Part shown: positions 45,885 through 55,191 of the stretch, piece after piece
Layout: every line of letters starts with the position of its first letter
How positions within the stretch are numbered: position 1 is the stretch's first letter
Source of the DNA: Stigmatella aurantiaca DW4/3-1
GTDB taxonomy: Bacteria; Myxococcota; Myxococcia; Myxococcales; Myxococcaceae
Direction: 5' to 3'
Length of the DNA: 64,000 bases
Assembly (NCBI RefSeq): GCF_000165485.1
Contig: NC_014623.1
Span: 9,566,893-9,630,892, forward strand
Position numbers and translations under genes: made by a program
The notes under the pieces: generated by a model
Told to the model about the DNA's origin: nothing
Seen by the model: the letters and a program-made list of their open reading frames with translations, nothing else
Databases searched by the model: none

Positions 45885-46011
45885 CTCCACCTTTAAAGTG
45901 ACTCTGATATGTCCACGCCGTGACACACCGGCGGCGTGAGACACTCTCCCGGCGCGGGCCGCAGCGTCAAGCGGGGGCTCGGGGCCCCCCCCCATCCGAG
46001 AGAGAGAAGCG

Positions 46012-46455
46012 ATGTCCGATGTGAATGAGCCCTGTCTGGGTTGTGCCGTGGTGGCAGGCACCACCCGCCCGGTGGGCGGCGTGCTCGCCCGGGCCCCGGG
46101 GCTGGTGGTGCATGGGGTGGCGGCGCCGAGCGCGCTGCCTGGCTGGCTGGTCATCTCCAGCGAGCGGCACGTGCGCGCCTGGTACGAGCTGGACGACGAG
46201 GGCGCGCGCGAGCTGGGCCCCCTGGCCGCCCGGGTGATGCGGGCCCAGCGCGAGGTGCTCGGGGCCGAGCACGCCTATGCCTTCGCCATCGGCGACGTGC
46301 TGCGTCACTTCCACCTGCACCTGGTGCCCCGCTTCGCGCAGACCCCCCGGCGGCTCTGGGGCCGCGGCGCCTTTGACGCCACCGAGGCCGACCACCTCCC
46401 CGCAAGCGAGCTGGAGGCCGCGGCCCAGGCGCTCGCCGGGGCCCTGACGCGCTGA
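46012..46455 (+). CDS. HIT-family nucleotide hydrolase/transferase
   Basis: A 147-residue histidine-triad protein. Strand GWLVISSERHVRAWYEL is followed by an alpha helix and the triad HFHLHL (His99, 101, 103) within DVLRHFHLHLVPR. The N-terminal CxxC (CLGC) is also seen in many HIT proteins. These proteins hydrolyse or transfer nucleoside monophosphates. The methyltransferase gene follows 26 bases downstream on the same strand, so they are probably co-transcribed. Confidence 0.85.
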   Translation: MSDVNEPCLGCAVVAGTTRPVGGVLARAPGLVVHGVAAPSALPGWLVISSERHVRAWYELDDEGARELGPLAARVMRAQREVLGAEHAYAFAIGDVLRHFHLHLVPRFAQTPRRLWGRGAFDATEADHLPASELEAAAQALAGALTR

Positions 46456-46481
46456 GGCGAAGCAGCCCCGGCCCCTGTCCG

Positions 46482-47297
46482 ATGACCGCCCCCCCGAGCA
46501 TGCGGTGGCCTCTGGCCGTCACCACCTCCGACCGGGTGGACCCGGCCCTCGCGGAACGGGCCCAGAGGGCGGCCCAGGACGTGGGGGTGCCGTATGTGAC
46601 ACGGCACCACAAGCTGCCGCTGAAGAACCTGCTGGCGGACACCGCCCAGGCCCTGGTCGTCTTCGAGGCCTCGGCGGTGGCGCTCGTGGATGCCCAAGGC
46701 GTGCTGCGCTTCTCCCCCGGCCTGGGCCACCTGCGGGTGAAGCAGCTCGACGCGGGCGTCCTGGAGGACATGCTCGTGCGCATCGCGGGGCTGCGCGAGG
46801 GCGAACGCGTCCTGGACTGCACGCTGGGGCTGGGCGCCGATGCCCAGGTGGCCGCGCGCCTCGTCGGGCCCTCCGGCACGCTCACCGCGCTGGAGAAGAG
46901 CCCCGCGCTCTACCTCCTCGCCCGGCATGGGCTCGAGGGCCTTCCTCGCCACCCGGGCGCCTGCCCCATTCAGGTGGTGCACGCCGACGCGGATACCTAC
47001 CTGCGGACCCTGCCAGACCAGGCCTTTGACGTCGTGCTGTTCGACCCGATGTTCGAGCGCAAGCGTAAGTCCTCCCACGCCTTCGAGATGCTCCGCCGCC
47101 ACGCGGACTACACGCCCCTCACGCGAGCGACGCTGGCCGAGGCCCAGCGCGTGGCCCGGCGCGCGGTGGTGCTCAAGGGCTCGCGCTACTCCAGCGACTT
47201 TCCGAAGCTCGGCGTCCAGCACGAGCCCGTCCGGCCCAATGGCACCATCCTCTGGGCGAAGCTGCCCGGCGGCCTCACCGCCCCCGGCTCAGAATGA
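46482..47297 (+). CDS. RsmJ-like SAM-dependent methyltransferase
   Basis: A 271-residue class I methyltransferase. The SAM-binding motif VLDCTLGLGADAQVAA (about 110-125) and LTALEKSPALYLLA are followed by VLFDPMFERKRKSS, which closely fits the LDPMFPxRxKS motif of RsmJ, the 16S rRNA guanine-1516 N2-methyltransferase. An N-terminal domain of about 90 residues (PYVTRHHKLPLKNLLAD) is present. It overlaps the 3' end of the convergent SDR gene by 9 bases. rRNA methylation is likely but not certain. Confidence 0.78.
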   Translation: MTAPPSMRWPLAVTTSDRVDPALAERAQRAAQDVGVPYVTRHHKLPLKNLLADTAQALVVFEASAVALVDAQGVLRFSPGLGHLRVKQLDAGVLEDMLVRIAGLREGERVLDCTLGLGADAQVAARLVGPSGTLTALEKSPALYLLARHGLEGLPRHPGACPIQVVHADADTYLRTLPDQAFDVVLFDPMFERKRKSSHAFEMLRRHADYTPLTRATLAEAQRVARRAVVLKGSRYSSDFPKLGVQHEPVRPNGTILWAKLPGGLTAPGSE

Positions 47298-48065
47298 AGG
47301 CAGGCCGCTCGCCACGTGCGAGGACAGGCCGCCGTCAATCACCAGCGCGCTGCCATTGATGTAGCCCCCGGAAGGCCCCGCCAGGAAGGCCACCAGTTGG
47401 GCGATCTCCCCGGAGGTCCCAAACCGCCCCGCGGGAATCCGCTTCAGCAAGTCCGTCCTGACCTGGGGATCCGCCTTCGCCAGCATCTCCGTGTCGATGT
47501 AGCCGGGGCAGATGGCGTTGCAGGTGATGCCATAGGCGCCCCACTCGGCGGCGACGGCCTTGGAGTAGCCCACGACCGCGTGCTTGGTGGCCGCGTAGGT
47601 CGAGGAGCGCGCGCCCCCAAACAGCCCCATGAGGGAGGCGATGTTGATGATCCGCCCGAACCCGCGCGCCTTCATGCGGGGCAAGGCCCACCGGCAGAGG
47701 TGGTGAAGGCCATCCACGTTCACCCCGAACAAGGCGTCCCACTCCTCCTTGGGAACCTCGTCCGCGCGATGGAAAGGGCCTCCGAGGCCGGCGTTGTTCA
47801 CGAGCACCCCGGGCGTCCCCAGGCGCGCCTCCACCTGACCCAGCATCGCCGCCACCGCGGCCTCGTCCGAGACATCACAGACAAACGGCCACGCCTGGGC
47901 TCCCGCGGCGGCCAACGTCTTCTCAAGCGTGGACAGGGCCTCCCCATCCCGCGCCACCAGGGCCACCCGGAAGGCGTTTCGCGCGAGCACCTCCGCGATC
48001 GCCGCGCCGATGCCGCGGCTGGCCCCGGTGACGATCGCGAGCGGGGCCTCCGGGGGCGGCCCCAT
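47289..48065 (-). CDS. SDR-family NAD(P)-dependent oxidoreductase
   Basis: A 258-residue classical SDR. TGASRGIG (13-20), NNAG, the catalytic Ser in INIASLMG and YAATK are present, and the C-terminal ICPGYIDTEM is conserved. It is most like beta-ketoacyl-ACP reductase or 3-hydroxybutyrate-dehydrogenase types, but the substrate is not fixed by sequence. Its ATG overlaps the stop of the upstream SDR gene by one base (TGATG), so the two are coupled. Confidence 0.9.
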   Translation of the reverse strand: MGPPPEAPLAIVTGASRGIGAAIAEVLARNAFRVALVARDGEALSTLEKTLAAAGAQAWPFVCDVSDEAAVAAMLGQVEARLGTPGVLVNNAGLGGPFHRADEVPKEEWDALFGVNVDGLHHLCRWALPRMKARGFGRIINIASLMGLFGGARSSTYAATKHAVVGYSKAVAAEWGAYGITCNAICPGYIDTEMLAKADPQVRTDLLKRIPAGRFGTSGEIAQLVAFLAGPSGGYINGSALVIDGGLSSHVASGLPSF

Positions 48066-48757
48066 CAGAGCACGCCCTTGGGGGGAAGCAGCCGGATCTC
48101 ATCGACGCGCACGTTCAGGGGCTTGCGGGCAATCTCCCAGATGCTCTGGGCCACTTCCTCCAAGGGCAGCATGTCGTCCGGACTGAACTCCGGGCGCGAG
48201 TGCCAGATGGAGGTGTAGACAGCCCCCAGCGAGATGAGCGTGGCCCGGACGGAGTAGGCCTTCCCCTCCTCGTTCAGGATGCCCGTCAGCCCCCGGACCC
48301 CGTGCTTGGACGCGGCATAGGCCGCATTCATGGGCAGGGCGAGGTGGTCACTCACCGAGCCGATGTGGATGATCCGCCCTCCGCCCTGGGCCTTCATCCG
48401 CTTGAACGCCTCGCGCGAGCACAGGAAGGCGCCCGTCAGGTTCACGTCGAGCGTCTTGCGCCAATCCTGGATGGACGTCTCCTGGATCGGCGTGAAGATG
48501 CCAATCCCCGCGCAGTTGACCAGCAGGCCGATGGGGCCCAGCTCCTTCTCCACCTGCTCGAACATCGCCGCCACGGAGGCCTCATCCGTGATGTCCACCC
48601 GGCGCGTGTCCGCCGTGTCCTGCGAGACGTCATTCGAGGCGCACACCGTGTGCACGCCCTCGGCCCTCAGCCTGCGGATGACCGCCGTGCCAATGTCTCC
48701 GGTCCCGCCAACGACGATCGCATTCCGGGCAGCCATGACCTGTGCCTCTCCAGACAT
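48065..48757 (-). CDS. Second SDR-family oxidoreductase of the operon
   Basis: A 230-residue SDR with a degenerate nucleotide-binding motif (GGTGDIG rather than TGxxxGIG), NCAG, the catalytic Ser in IGSVSD, and YAASK. It is the first gene of a two-gene operon with the SDR encoded downstream. The divergent glycine motif suggests a different cofactor preference or substrate. The start may also be 21 bases further in (48736), where AGAGGCACAGG precedes MAARNAIVV. Confidence 0.88.
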   Translation of the reverse strand: MSGEAQVMAARNAIVVGGTGDIGTAVIRRLRAEGVHTVCASNDVSQDTADTRRVDITDEASVAAMFEQVEKELGPIGLLVNCAGIGIFTPIQETSIQDWRKTLDVNLTGAFLCSREAFKRMKAQGGGRIIHIGSVSDHLALPMNAAYAASKHGVRGLTGILNEEGKAYSVRATLISLGAVYTSIWHSRPEFSPDDMLPLEEVAQSIWEIARKPLNVRVDEIRLLPPKGVL

Positions 48758-48781
48758 CCCGTGAGAAAGGCCTGGACCCTA

Positions 48782-49564
48782 TCACCCGGCCGCGCCGGGA
48801 ACGGGGGGGAAGAACGGCAAGGAGGTGAAGCCGCCGCAGGAATTCACCCCGCCTCGCCCCAGGAACGCCGGCGCCCGCGCGGAGATGCCGAGCTGCCGCC
48901 GCACCTCCTCCAGCGGCACCTCCAGCAGGGCTTCGAACCGCGCCCCCAGCAAGGCCGCGGCCGTCACGCCCCGCTCGAAGTCCTCCGCCTGGATCTGCCC
49001 CGAATAGATGTCGCGCAGGTGCTTGTAGCGCCCCTGCGCGATGTCCGGGTGCGCGGACGCCTCCGCCAGGAAGAGGGCCAACGCCACGGGCGCCACGCCG
49101 AGCGCGAACGACTGCACGGCGACCTCGTCCGCGTCCGACGTCTCATAGGCGCCCAGCACGTGAAGGAAGTCATGGCCCTTGTTGAGCCGGTGAACGGCGT
49201 ACTGCGTGGGCGTTGCGTCCGCGCCGAGGCGCGGCTGGATGGGAAAGAAGTCCGGGAACAGCCGGTAGTGCGCCATGTAGCGCGCATAGGCGTTGCCGAG
49301 CGAGCCCTCCGGCAACGCCGCGAGCGCCTCGGGCTCTGGAAGCGGCGGATCCCAGCGCTCGGCGTGCAGCCGAGCGAAGCCCGGCACCGCGAGCAGGGCG
49401 GCATCGCTGGCCGCCAGGCCCCCCGTCGGGGACAGCGCGGGGATGACCTCCGCCAGGGTGGCCTGGCGCCGTGTCAGGCCCCGCGCAAGCTCCACTGAAG
49501 TGTCAGACACGGGCAGCTCCGGGCAGGGGCCATCCCGGCACGGCGCGCGCCGGGGATTCTCCAT
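48782..49564 (-). CDS. Coq4-like protein
   Basis: A 260-residue protein with the Coq4 signature HDxxH-x11-E: His131, Asp132, His135 and Glu147 in KGHDFLHVLGAYETSDADE, a zinc-ligand set. Eukaryotic Coq4 is needed for ubiquinone assembly and has been linked to oxidative decarboxylation of the quinone ring; bacterial homologues are less well known. Myxobacteria mainly use menaquinone, so the role here is open. The ATG chosen lacks a clear ribosome site. Confidence 0.75.
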   Translation of the reverse strand: MENPRRAPCRDGPCPELPVSDTSVELARGLTRRQATLAEVIPALSPTGGLAASDAALLAVPGFARLHAERWDPPLPEPEALAALPEGSLGNAYARYMAHYRLFPDFFPIQPRLGADATPTQYAVHRLNKGHDFLHVLGAYETSDADEVAVQSFALGVAPVALALFLAEASAHPDIAQGRYKHLRDIYSGQIQAEDFERGVTAAALLGARFEALLEVPLEEVRRQLGISARAPAFLGRGGVNSCGGFTSLPFFPPVPGAAG

Positions 49565-49778
49565 GGCCACGTTATTTCGGCCCGGAGGGAGCCTTCAAAC
49601 ACCATCGATGGACTCCCTCCAGGGCCCCTGCTGGACCGAGGCCGTTGGCTGGTAGACGTGGTTCACGGCCCGTGTGTTGGAGCCCCGACAAGCCCCCGAG
49701 GCCGTGGGGTGAAGTCACGGGCCGCTGGGACCTTCGTACATAGCGTGGCGCCCTCATCCTCCGAGAAGGAGTTCATGC

Positions 49779-51221
49779 ATGCGGCGCAGCAGATCCCACC
49801 GACGCACCCTCACCCTGGGAGCTGTCTTCCTAGCCCTGGGCTGCGCCTCCGCGCAGCCGGCCAAGGACCCCAAACCCGGCAACCAGAAGACGCCCACGCC
49901 CAAGGAGACCGGGGAACAGACCTACAACTTCCCCGTGGTGGCCGAGGAAAGCTTCCAGGCCGTCATGGACCGGGACATGAAGGAGAAAGGCGGGGTCATG
50001 CGCCGCCAGCAGACGCTCCTGGAGTCCCGGTATGATCTCTCCAACCGGCCCTCGAAGCTCATGATGTCGGGGGGCCGCAAGGCCCAGCAGGAGGGCGTCC
50101 GCGTCAAGCTCCCGAAGGGGGTCACGTGGGAGCAGCTCTCCGCCATGAGCCCGGCCGAGATTCGCGAGAAGGGCCTCTTCCCGCAGGGCTTCCTGCCCCT
50201 GCCCCACGTGAAGCACGCGGTGGGGGGGCAGGTGTTCCCGCAGATGGAGATCGACGAGATCCGCAAGCAGGAGGCCCGCTCCCTGGAGCGCTTCGACGTC
50301 GGCTTTGATCTTCCCGAGCACCTGCTGCCGGAGTTCCCTCCGCCCATCTTCCTCTCGCAGCGGCCCGAGCTGGGCGATGTGTCCCAGGGCAAGGTGCTCA
50401 CCATCCGGAACTTCTACGACATCATGAACGGCAAGCTCACGCCCGTTCAGATGGACGGCCTGCGCCAGTTGCTCACGCCGTTTCCGCAGGCGGAGTTCAA
50501 CGCGACCGACGGCCGGAAGGTGGCCGAGGGGAGCCTGGGCGTCACCTGCCTGGACTGCCACACGAACGGCCACACCAACGCGGCCTTCCACCTGAACCCG
50601 GACACCCGGCCCCAGGCCGCGCGCTTCCGGCTGGACACCACCAGCCTCCGGGGCCTGTTCAACCAGCAGATCCACGGCTCGAAGCGCTCGCTGCGCTCCG
50701 TCGAGGACTTCACCGAGTTCGAGCAGCGCACCGCCTACTTCAATGGAGACATCGCGGATGCCGCCAAGAAGGGCGTGAACGAACCGGACCGCCCCACCCA
50801 GGTGGCGATGATGGCCCAGATGCAGAACATGTTCGACTTCCCGCCCGCCCCCAAGCTGCTGCCCACCGGGCGCCTGGATCCGGCCCTGGCCACGGACATG
50901 GAGAAGCTCGGGGAGACCGTCTTCCACGGCAAGGGCCAGTGCGCCACCTGCCACCCGGCCCCCTTCTTCCTCGACAACAACATGCACGACCTCAAGGCCG
51001 AGCGCTTCTTCAAGCCCCAGACGATCAATGACCAGTTCATCCACGCCGATGGACCCATCAAGGCGTTCACCCTGCGCGGCATCAAGGACTCGCCTCCATA
51101 CCTGCACGACGGGCGCCTGCTGACGCTCGAGGACACGGTGGAGTTCTTCAACCTCGTCCTGGGCCTCAAGCTGGAGCCCCGCGAGAAGGAAGCGCTCGTC
51201 CATTACATGCGGGCCCTCTAA
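49779..51221 (+). CDS. Di-heme cytochrome c peroxidase-like lipoprotein
   Basis: A 480-residue exported protein with a lipobox (LALGC, Cys22). Two c-type heme motifs are visible: CLDCH (257-261) and CATCH (388-392). The second lies in the typical GKGQCATCHPAPFF, followed by RGIKDSPPYLHDGRLLTLEDTVEFFN, a hallmark of the MauG/CCP family. The N-terminal 230 residues are not conserved in that family. It should act in the periplasm as a di-heme peroxidase or electron carrier. A TonB receptor gene follows 76 bases downstream on the same strand. Confidence 0.85.
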   Translation: MRRSRSHRRTLTLGAVFLALGCASAQPAKDPKPGNQKTPTPKETGEQTYNFPVVAEESFQAVMDRDMKEKGGVMRRQQTLLESRYDLSNRPSKLMMSGGRKAQQEGVRVKLPKGVTWEQLSAMSPAEIREKGLFPQGFLPLPHVKHAVGGQVFPQMEIDEIRKQEARSLERFDVGFDLPEHLLPEFPPPIFLSQRPELGDVSQGKVLTIRNFYDIMNGKLTPVQMDGLRQLLTPFPQAEFNATDGRKVAEGSLGVTCLDCHTNGHTNAAFHLNPDTRPQAARFRLDTTSLRGLFNQQIHGSKRSLRSVEDFTEFEQRTAYFNGDIADAAKKGVNEPDRPTQVAMMAQMQNMFDFPPAPKLLPTGRLDPALATDMEKLGETVFHGKGQCATCHPAPFFLDNNMHDLKAERFFKPQTINDQFIHADGPIKAFTLRGIKDSPPYLHDGRLLTLEDTVEFFNLVLGLKLEPREKEALVHYMRAL

Positions 51222-51297
51222 ATCCCCCTCTGGAGACGATTTCGGGCGCCCCCCGGTAGACCTCTCCCCCCCGGGCAGAGAGAATGTGGGGGCTCCC

Positions 51298-54165
51298 ATG
51301 ATCTGGTTTCGGCCCGCCGTCCTCCTCTTGCTGCCGCTGCTGCTCCTTCCTTCGCTCGCGCTGGCCAACAACACCGCCGATGAGGCGGATGTCGCCTTCG
51401 AACTGGGAAACGAGGCCTATGCCCGGGGCAACTACAACGAGGCTCTGAGCGCCTACTTCACCAGCTACCGCCTGGTGCCCAACCGCAACGTCCTCTTCAA
51501 CATCGCCCGCTGTTACGAGGCCCAGAACCGGCTCAACGAGGCCTACCGCTACTACGACGACCTCTCCAACGAGGCGCTCTCCAGCGACGATGCCGCCGAG
51601 GTCCGGCGCTCCCTGGAGCGGCTGCGTCCCCGGGTCGCCCTGGTGCGCGTCACCACGATTCCCGAGGGCGCCGAGGTCTACATCGACCGCACGGACCTGG
51701 GCAGCCGGGGCCGCTCCCCCCAGACGCTCGCGCTGCCCCCAGGGCGCCACAAGGTCATGGTGAAAAAGGAGGGCTACCAGCCCGCCGAGGCCACCGTGTA
51801 CCTGGCGCGCGGCAAGCCCGTGTCCCAGGAGATCGAACTCACCCTCATCACCGGCCTGGTGGAGCTGACCGGAACCCCCGAGGGCGCCGAGGTGCGCAAC
51901 GCGCCGGACGGCCCCGTGCTGACCGAGGTGCCCGGCCGCCTGCGCCTGCCGCCGGGCCAGCACCTGCTCTACGTCCGCGCGCCGGGGCATGCGCCCGCGC
52001 AGCTCGTCGCCGAGGTGACCGCCGATGCCACCGTGAAGGTGCCGGTGGCGCTGCGCACCCAGGAGAAGCCCACCGGGCGCCTCGTCGTCACCGCCAACCG
52101 CGACAACGCCAGCGTGCGCGTGGATGGACAGCCCGTGGGCTTCACCCCCACGGTGCTCACCCTGCCCGAGGGCGAGCACACGCTGGAGGTCGAGAGCCTC
52201 GAGGTGCGCCCCCTGCGCAAGCAGGTGACCGTGGTGGCCGAGCAGGAAGTCAAAGTCCACGCCGAATTGCGCTACATCCCCCCGCCGGTGCGCGCTGCCT
52301 CCAAGGGCCTTCTCTCCGTGGACGAGGCCCCCGCCTCCACCACGGTGCTCTCCCAGGAGGAGCTGCGCGCCTTCGGCTGGCGCACCCTGGCCGAGGCCCT
52401 GTCCGGGGTGCGCGGCTTCTTCCTCGTGGATGACCGCAACTACACCCACGTGGGCGTGCGCGGCTTCTCCCCGCCCGGAGACCTCAACACCCGCCTGCTC
52501 ATCCTCTGGGATGGCCACGCCCTGAACGACGTCTGGGCCGGCCAGGGCTATGCGGCGCACGACCTCTCGGTGGACCTGGAAGAGGTGGAGCGCATCGAGG
52601 TGGTGCGCGGCCCGGGCAGCGCCCTGTACGGCACGGGCGCCTTCTTCGCCGTCATCAACGTGGTGCCGCGCGAGTCGCTGGGCACGCGGCGCGCGGAGCT
52701 GACCGGGGCGGTGGGGGCGCTGGGCACCACGCGCGTGCACGCCACCTCGGGGTGGGACAACGGCACGGGCCGCTCGGTGCTCTTCTCCGCCGCGGGAATG
52801 CACGCCCGGGGCGCGGACACCACGCCGCTCGGGACGGGCGTCCGCGTGGTGGGGCTCGACGGAGAGCGGGCCGGCACCGCCTCCCTGCGCGCGCGCCTGG
52901 GCCACCTCACCCTCATGGCCCAGCTCCACGGCCGCCGGAAGGACATCCCCACCGGCGCCTCCCACACGGTGATCGGCGCCGAGGGCACCCAGGTCCAGGA
53001 CGTGCGCGGCTTCGCCGAGGCCCGGTACGAGCGCCCCCTGGGAGCGCGCGTCAGCCTCTCGCTCCGCGGCTCGCTCGACCTGAGCCGGTACCGGGGCTAC
53101 TGGATGTATGACGAGGGCGTCGAGGGCTCGCCGCTGACCCGGGACACCGACGCCGGCCAGGCCGAGTGGCTCTCGGCCGAGGCCCGGGTGCTGCTGAACC
53201 TGTTCGCGGGCAACGACCTCACGCTGGGCCTGGAGGGCCAGCACCAGTTGCGCATCGAGCAGGAGGTCTTCGGCGGCGAGGGGCTCATGCCCTTGAACAA
53301 GCGCACCCTGCTGTCGCTCTACCTCTTGGACGAGTGGCGGCTGCACCCGCGGCTCAGCCTGTCGGTGGGCATCCGCGTGGACCGGTACTCGGACCTGGAC
53401 ACCACCCCTTTCACCCCCCGGCTGGCCTTCATCGGGCGCCCCTACGCGGTGGGCCTCACCAAGCTCGTCGTGGGCCGCGCCTTCCGCGCCCCCAACGCCT
53501 ATGAGCTGTTCTACGAGGACCGGCTCGTCACCCAGCGGCCCGCGCTCCAGCTGGACCCGGAGACCATCACCACCTTCGAGCTGGAGCACTCGCACGACCT
53601 GACGGATGAGCTGCGGCTGACGCTCGCGGGCTACCACAACCGCATCTCCAACCTGGTGACGCTGGAGCTGGAGCAGTTGGGCACGCCCCAGTGCGGCGCG
53701 CCCACCGGCACCGAGCAGTGCCTCGTCTACCGCAACACCTCCGGCGAGACGCTCGCCTGGGGCGCCGAGGCTGGCATCCACTGGCAGCCGGGCCGCTACC
53801 TCCTGGTGGACCTGAGCTACTCCTACGTGACGTTGCACAATGCCTCGGACGAGGTGCAATCCGTCTCCCCGGCCCACATCGCCTCGGGACGCCTGCTGCT
53901 GCCCTTGAGCGGCGGGGAGCTGCGGCTGGCCACCCAGGCCACCTACCAGAGCGCACGCAAGAGCAGCGCCACGGGCCCCAGCGTGGGCGAGGCCGTGCTC
54001 GTCAGCTTCGGTGTCTCCGGGGACCTGGCCCGCTTCCGCTACTTCGCCGGCGTGCAGAACCTGCTGGATGAGCGGTACGCGCTTCCAGTGAGCAACGAAA
54101 TCTCCACGGAGCCGGTGCCCCAGTACGGCCGGACCTTCACCCTTCAGCTCACGGGAGCCTTCTGA
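51298..54165 (+). CDS. TPR-PEGA-TonB-dependent outer membrane receptor
   Basis: A 955-residue protein: signal peptide (1-23), two TPR-like repeats (about 30-95), three PEGA-like domains (112-182, 184-252, 256-326), a TonB plug (337-460, with VRGFSPPGDLNTRLLILWDGHALNDV and RIEVVRGPGSALYGTGAFFAVINVV), and a beta-barrel ending in an aromatic LTGAF. The plug and barrel are those of siderophore/cobalamin-type TonB receptors, which import bound nutrients. The periplasmic TPR-PEGA front is unusual and could couple the receptor to other envelope proteins. A GTG 12 bases upstream is open but the ATG is preferred. Confidence 0.9.
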   Translation: MIWFRPAVLLLLPLLLLPSLALANNTADEADVAFELGNEAYARGNYNEALSAYFTSYRLVPNRNVLFNIARCYEAQNRLNEAYRYYDDLSNEALSSDDAAEVRRSLERLRPRVALVRVTTIPEGAEVYIDRTDLGSRGRSPQTLALPPGRHKVMVKKEGYQPAEATVYLARGKPVSQEIELTLITGLVELTGTPEGAEVRNAPDGPVLTEVPGRLRLPPGQHLLYVRAPGHAPAQLVAEVTADATVKVPVALRTQEKPTGRLVVTANRDNASVRVDGQPVGFTPTVLTLPEGEHTLEVESLEVRPLRKQVTVVAEQEVKVHAELRYIPPPVRAASKGLLSVDEAPASTTVLSQEELRAFGWRTLAEALSGVRGFFLVDDRNYTHVGVRGFSPPGDLNTRLLILWDGHALNDVWAGQGYAAHDLSVDLEEVERIEVVRGPGSALYGTGAFFAVINVVPRESLGTRRAELTGAVGALGTTRVHATSGWDNGTGRSVLFSAAGMHARGADTTPLGTGVRVVGLDGERAGTASLRARLGHLTLMAQLHGRRKDIPTGASHTVIGAEGTQVQDVRGFAEARYERPLGARVSLSLRGSLDLSRYRGYWMYDEGVEGSPLTRDTDAGQAEWLSAEARVLLNLFAGNDLTLGLEGQHQLRIEQEVFGGEGLMPLNKRTLLSLYLLDEWRLHPRLSLSVGIRVDRYSDLDTTPFTPRLAFIGRPYAVGLTKLVVGRAFRAPNAYELFYEDRLVTQRPALQLDPETITTFELEHSHDLTDELRLTLAGYHNRISNLVTLELEQLGTPQCGAPTGTEQCLVYRNTSGETLAWGAEAGIHWQPGRYLLVDLSYSYVTLHNASDEVQSVSPAHIASGRLLLPLSGGELRLATQATYQSARKSSATGPSVGEAVLVSFGVSGDLARFRYFAGVQNLLDERYALPVSNEISTEPVPQYGRTFTLQLTGAF

Positions 54166-54166
54166 C

Positions 54167-54685
54167 ATGCACGCCCCCCTGGAAGCCCGGAAGGTGGCCC
54201 AGCAGCTCACCAACGCCCTGACCCGGGTGGCCTACCGAGGGGCCTACTCGCTGGCCATGGCGTACTGGTTCGTGCGCCGCCCCGAGGGCAGCGGCGTCCT
54301 CGTGGGCATCTGGTGTGGCCAGCGCGTCCTGTTGCTCCAGAACTCGTACAAGCGCCTGTTCAGCATGCCGGGAGGCGGCGCCCACCGGGGCGAGTCCGTG
54401 CCCGAAACGGGGGCGCGCGAGCTGCGCGAAGAGGTCGGCCTCACCGTGGACCCCTCCTCCCTGCGCCACGCCTTCGAGGTGGTGGTGTGGGAGGAGTTCA
54501 AGCGGGACCATGTCTTTTTCGTGGAACTGGACGTGGAGACTGAACCTCCGCTCACCCTCGACCAACGCGAGGTGGTTTGGGCAGACTTCATCGATGTCCG
54601 GGACGCGCTGCGGCTGCCTTTGTCCGCCCACGTCCGTGCCTACCTCACCGACGCCGTGCGAAGACGGCCCCGTACTCCGCCCTGA
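54167..54685 (+). CDS. NUDIX hydrolase
   Basis: A 172-residue protein with a complete Nudix box, GGAHRGESVPETGARELREEVG, matching GX5EX7REUXEEXGU, so hydrolysis of a nucleoside-diphosphate-linked compound is expected. The ATG comes one base after the stop of the TonB receptor, and the GNAT gene follows 5 bases after its stop, so the genes are co-transcribed. The substrate is unknown. Confidence 0.9.
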   Translation: MHAPLEARKVAQQLTNALTRVAYRGAYSLAMAYWFVRRPEGSGVLVGIWCGQRVLLLQNSYKRLFSMPGGGAHRGESVPETGARELREEVGLTVDPSSLRHAFEVVVWEEFKRDHVFFVELDVETEPPLTLDQREVVWADFIDVRDALRLPLSAHVRAYLTDAVRRRPRTPP

Positions 54686-54690
54686 AACAC

Positions 54691-55185
54691 ATGCGCCCTC
54701 CCGCTTCTCCTCCTTCCTTGGATGCCCTCGCGCTGAGCTTCATCTCCCCCGGGCATCCTCTTTATGAGGAGGAACTGGAGCTGCGCTTCCGCGTGCTGCG
54801 CGAGCCGCTGGGCTTCCCACGCTCCGCGGTGGCCTTTCCCTTCGAGCAGGAGAGCCTCCACCTGGTGGCTCACCAGGGAGGCACCGTGGCGGGATGCGTC
54901 CTGTTTCACCCCGAGAGCCCTTCTGAAGGCCGCCTCTTCCAGATGGCCGTCTTGCCTGCCCTCCAAGGGCTCGGGCTGGGGGCGCGCCTGGTCTCCGGAC
55001 TCGAGGCGGAGCTGCCGCGGCGCGGCATCGTCTCTGTGCACCTCCATGCACGCGCCCACGTGGTCCCCTTCTATGAGCGCCTGGGCTACGCCACCTACGG
55101 AGAGCCCTTCACGGAAGTGAACATTCCCCATCGGCACATGCGCAAGTCGCTGCCTTCCTCTATCCTCGGCGGCCTGGAGAAGTGA
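54691..55185 (+). CDS. GNAT-family N-acetyltransferase
   Basis: A 164-residue acetyltransferase. The acetyl-CoA-binding motif reads RLFQMAVLPALQGLGLGARLVSGLE (with Q/R-x-x-G-x-G/A), followed by VHLHARAHVVPFYERLGYA. The last conserved segment PHRHMRKS is like elaA-type GNATs. It follows the NUDIX gene by 5 bases. A longer upstream frame would overlap that gene. Confidence 0.85.
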   Translation: MRPPASPPSLDALALSFISPGHPLYEEELELRFRVLREPLGFPRSAVAFPFEQESLHLVAHQGGTVAGCVLFHPESPSEGRLFQMAVLPALQGLGLGARLVSGLEAELPRRGIVSVHLHARAHVVPFYERLGYATYGEPFTEVNIPHRHMRKSLPSSILGGLEK

Positions 55186-55191
55186 GGCGCA

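Noticed and set aside
51166-54213. 1,015-residue minus-strand frame
   Set aside because: Antisense to the TonB receptor, whose motifs are clear; the frame has no ribosome site or family match.
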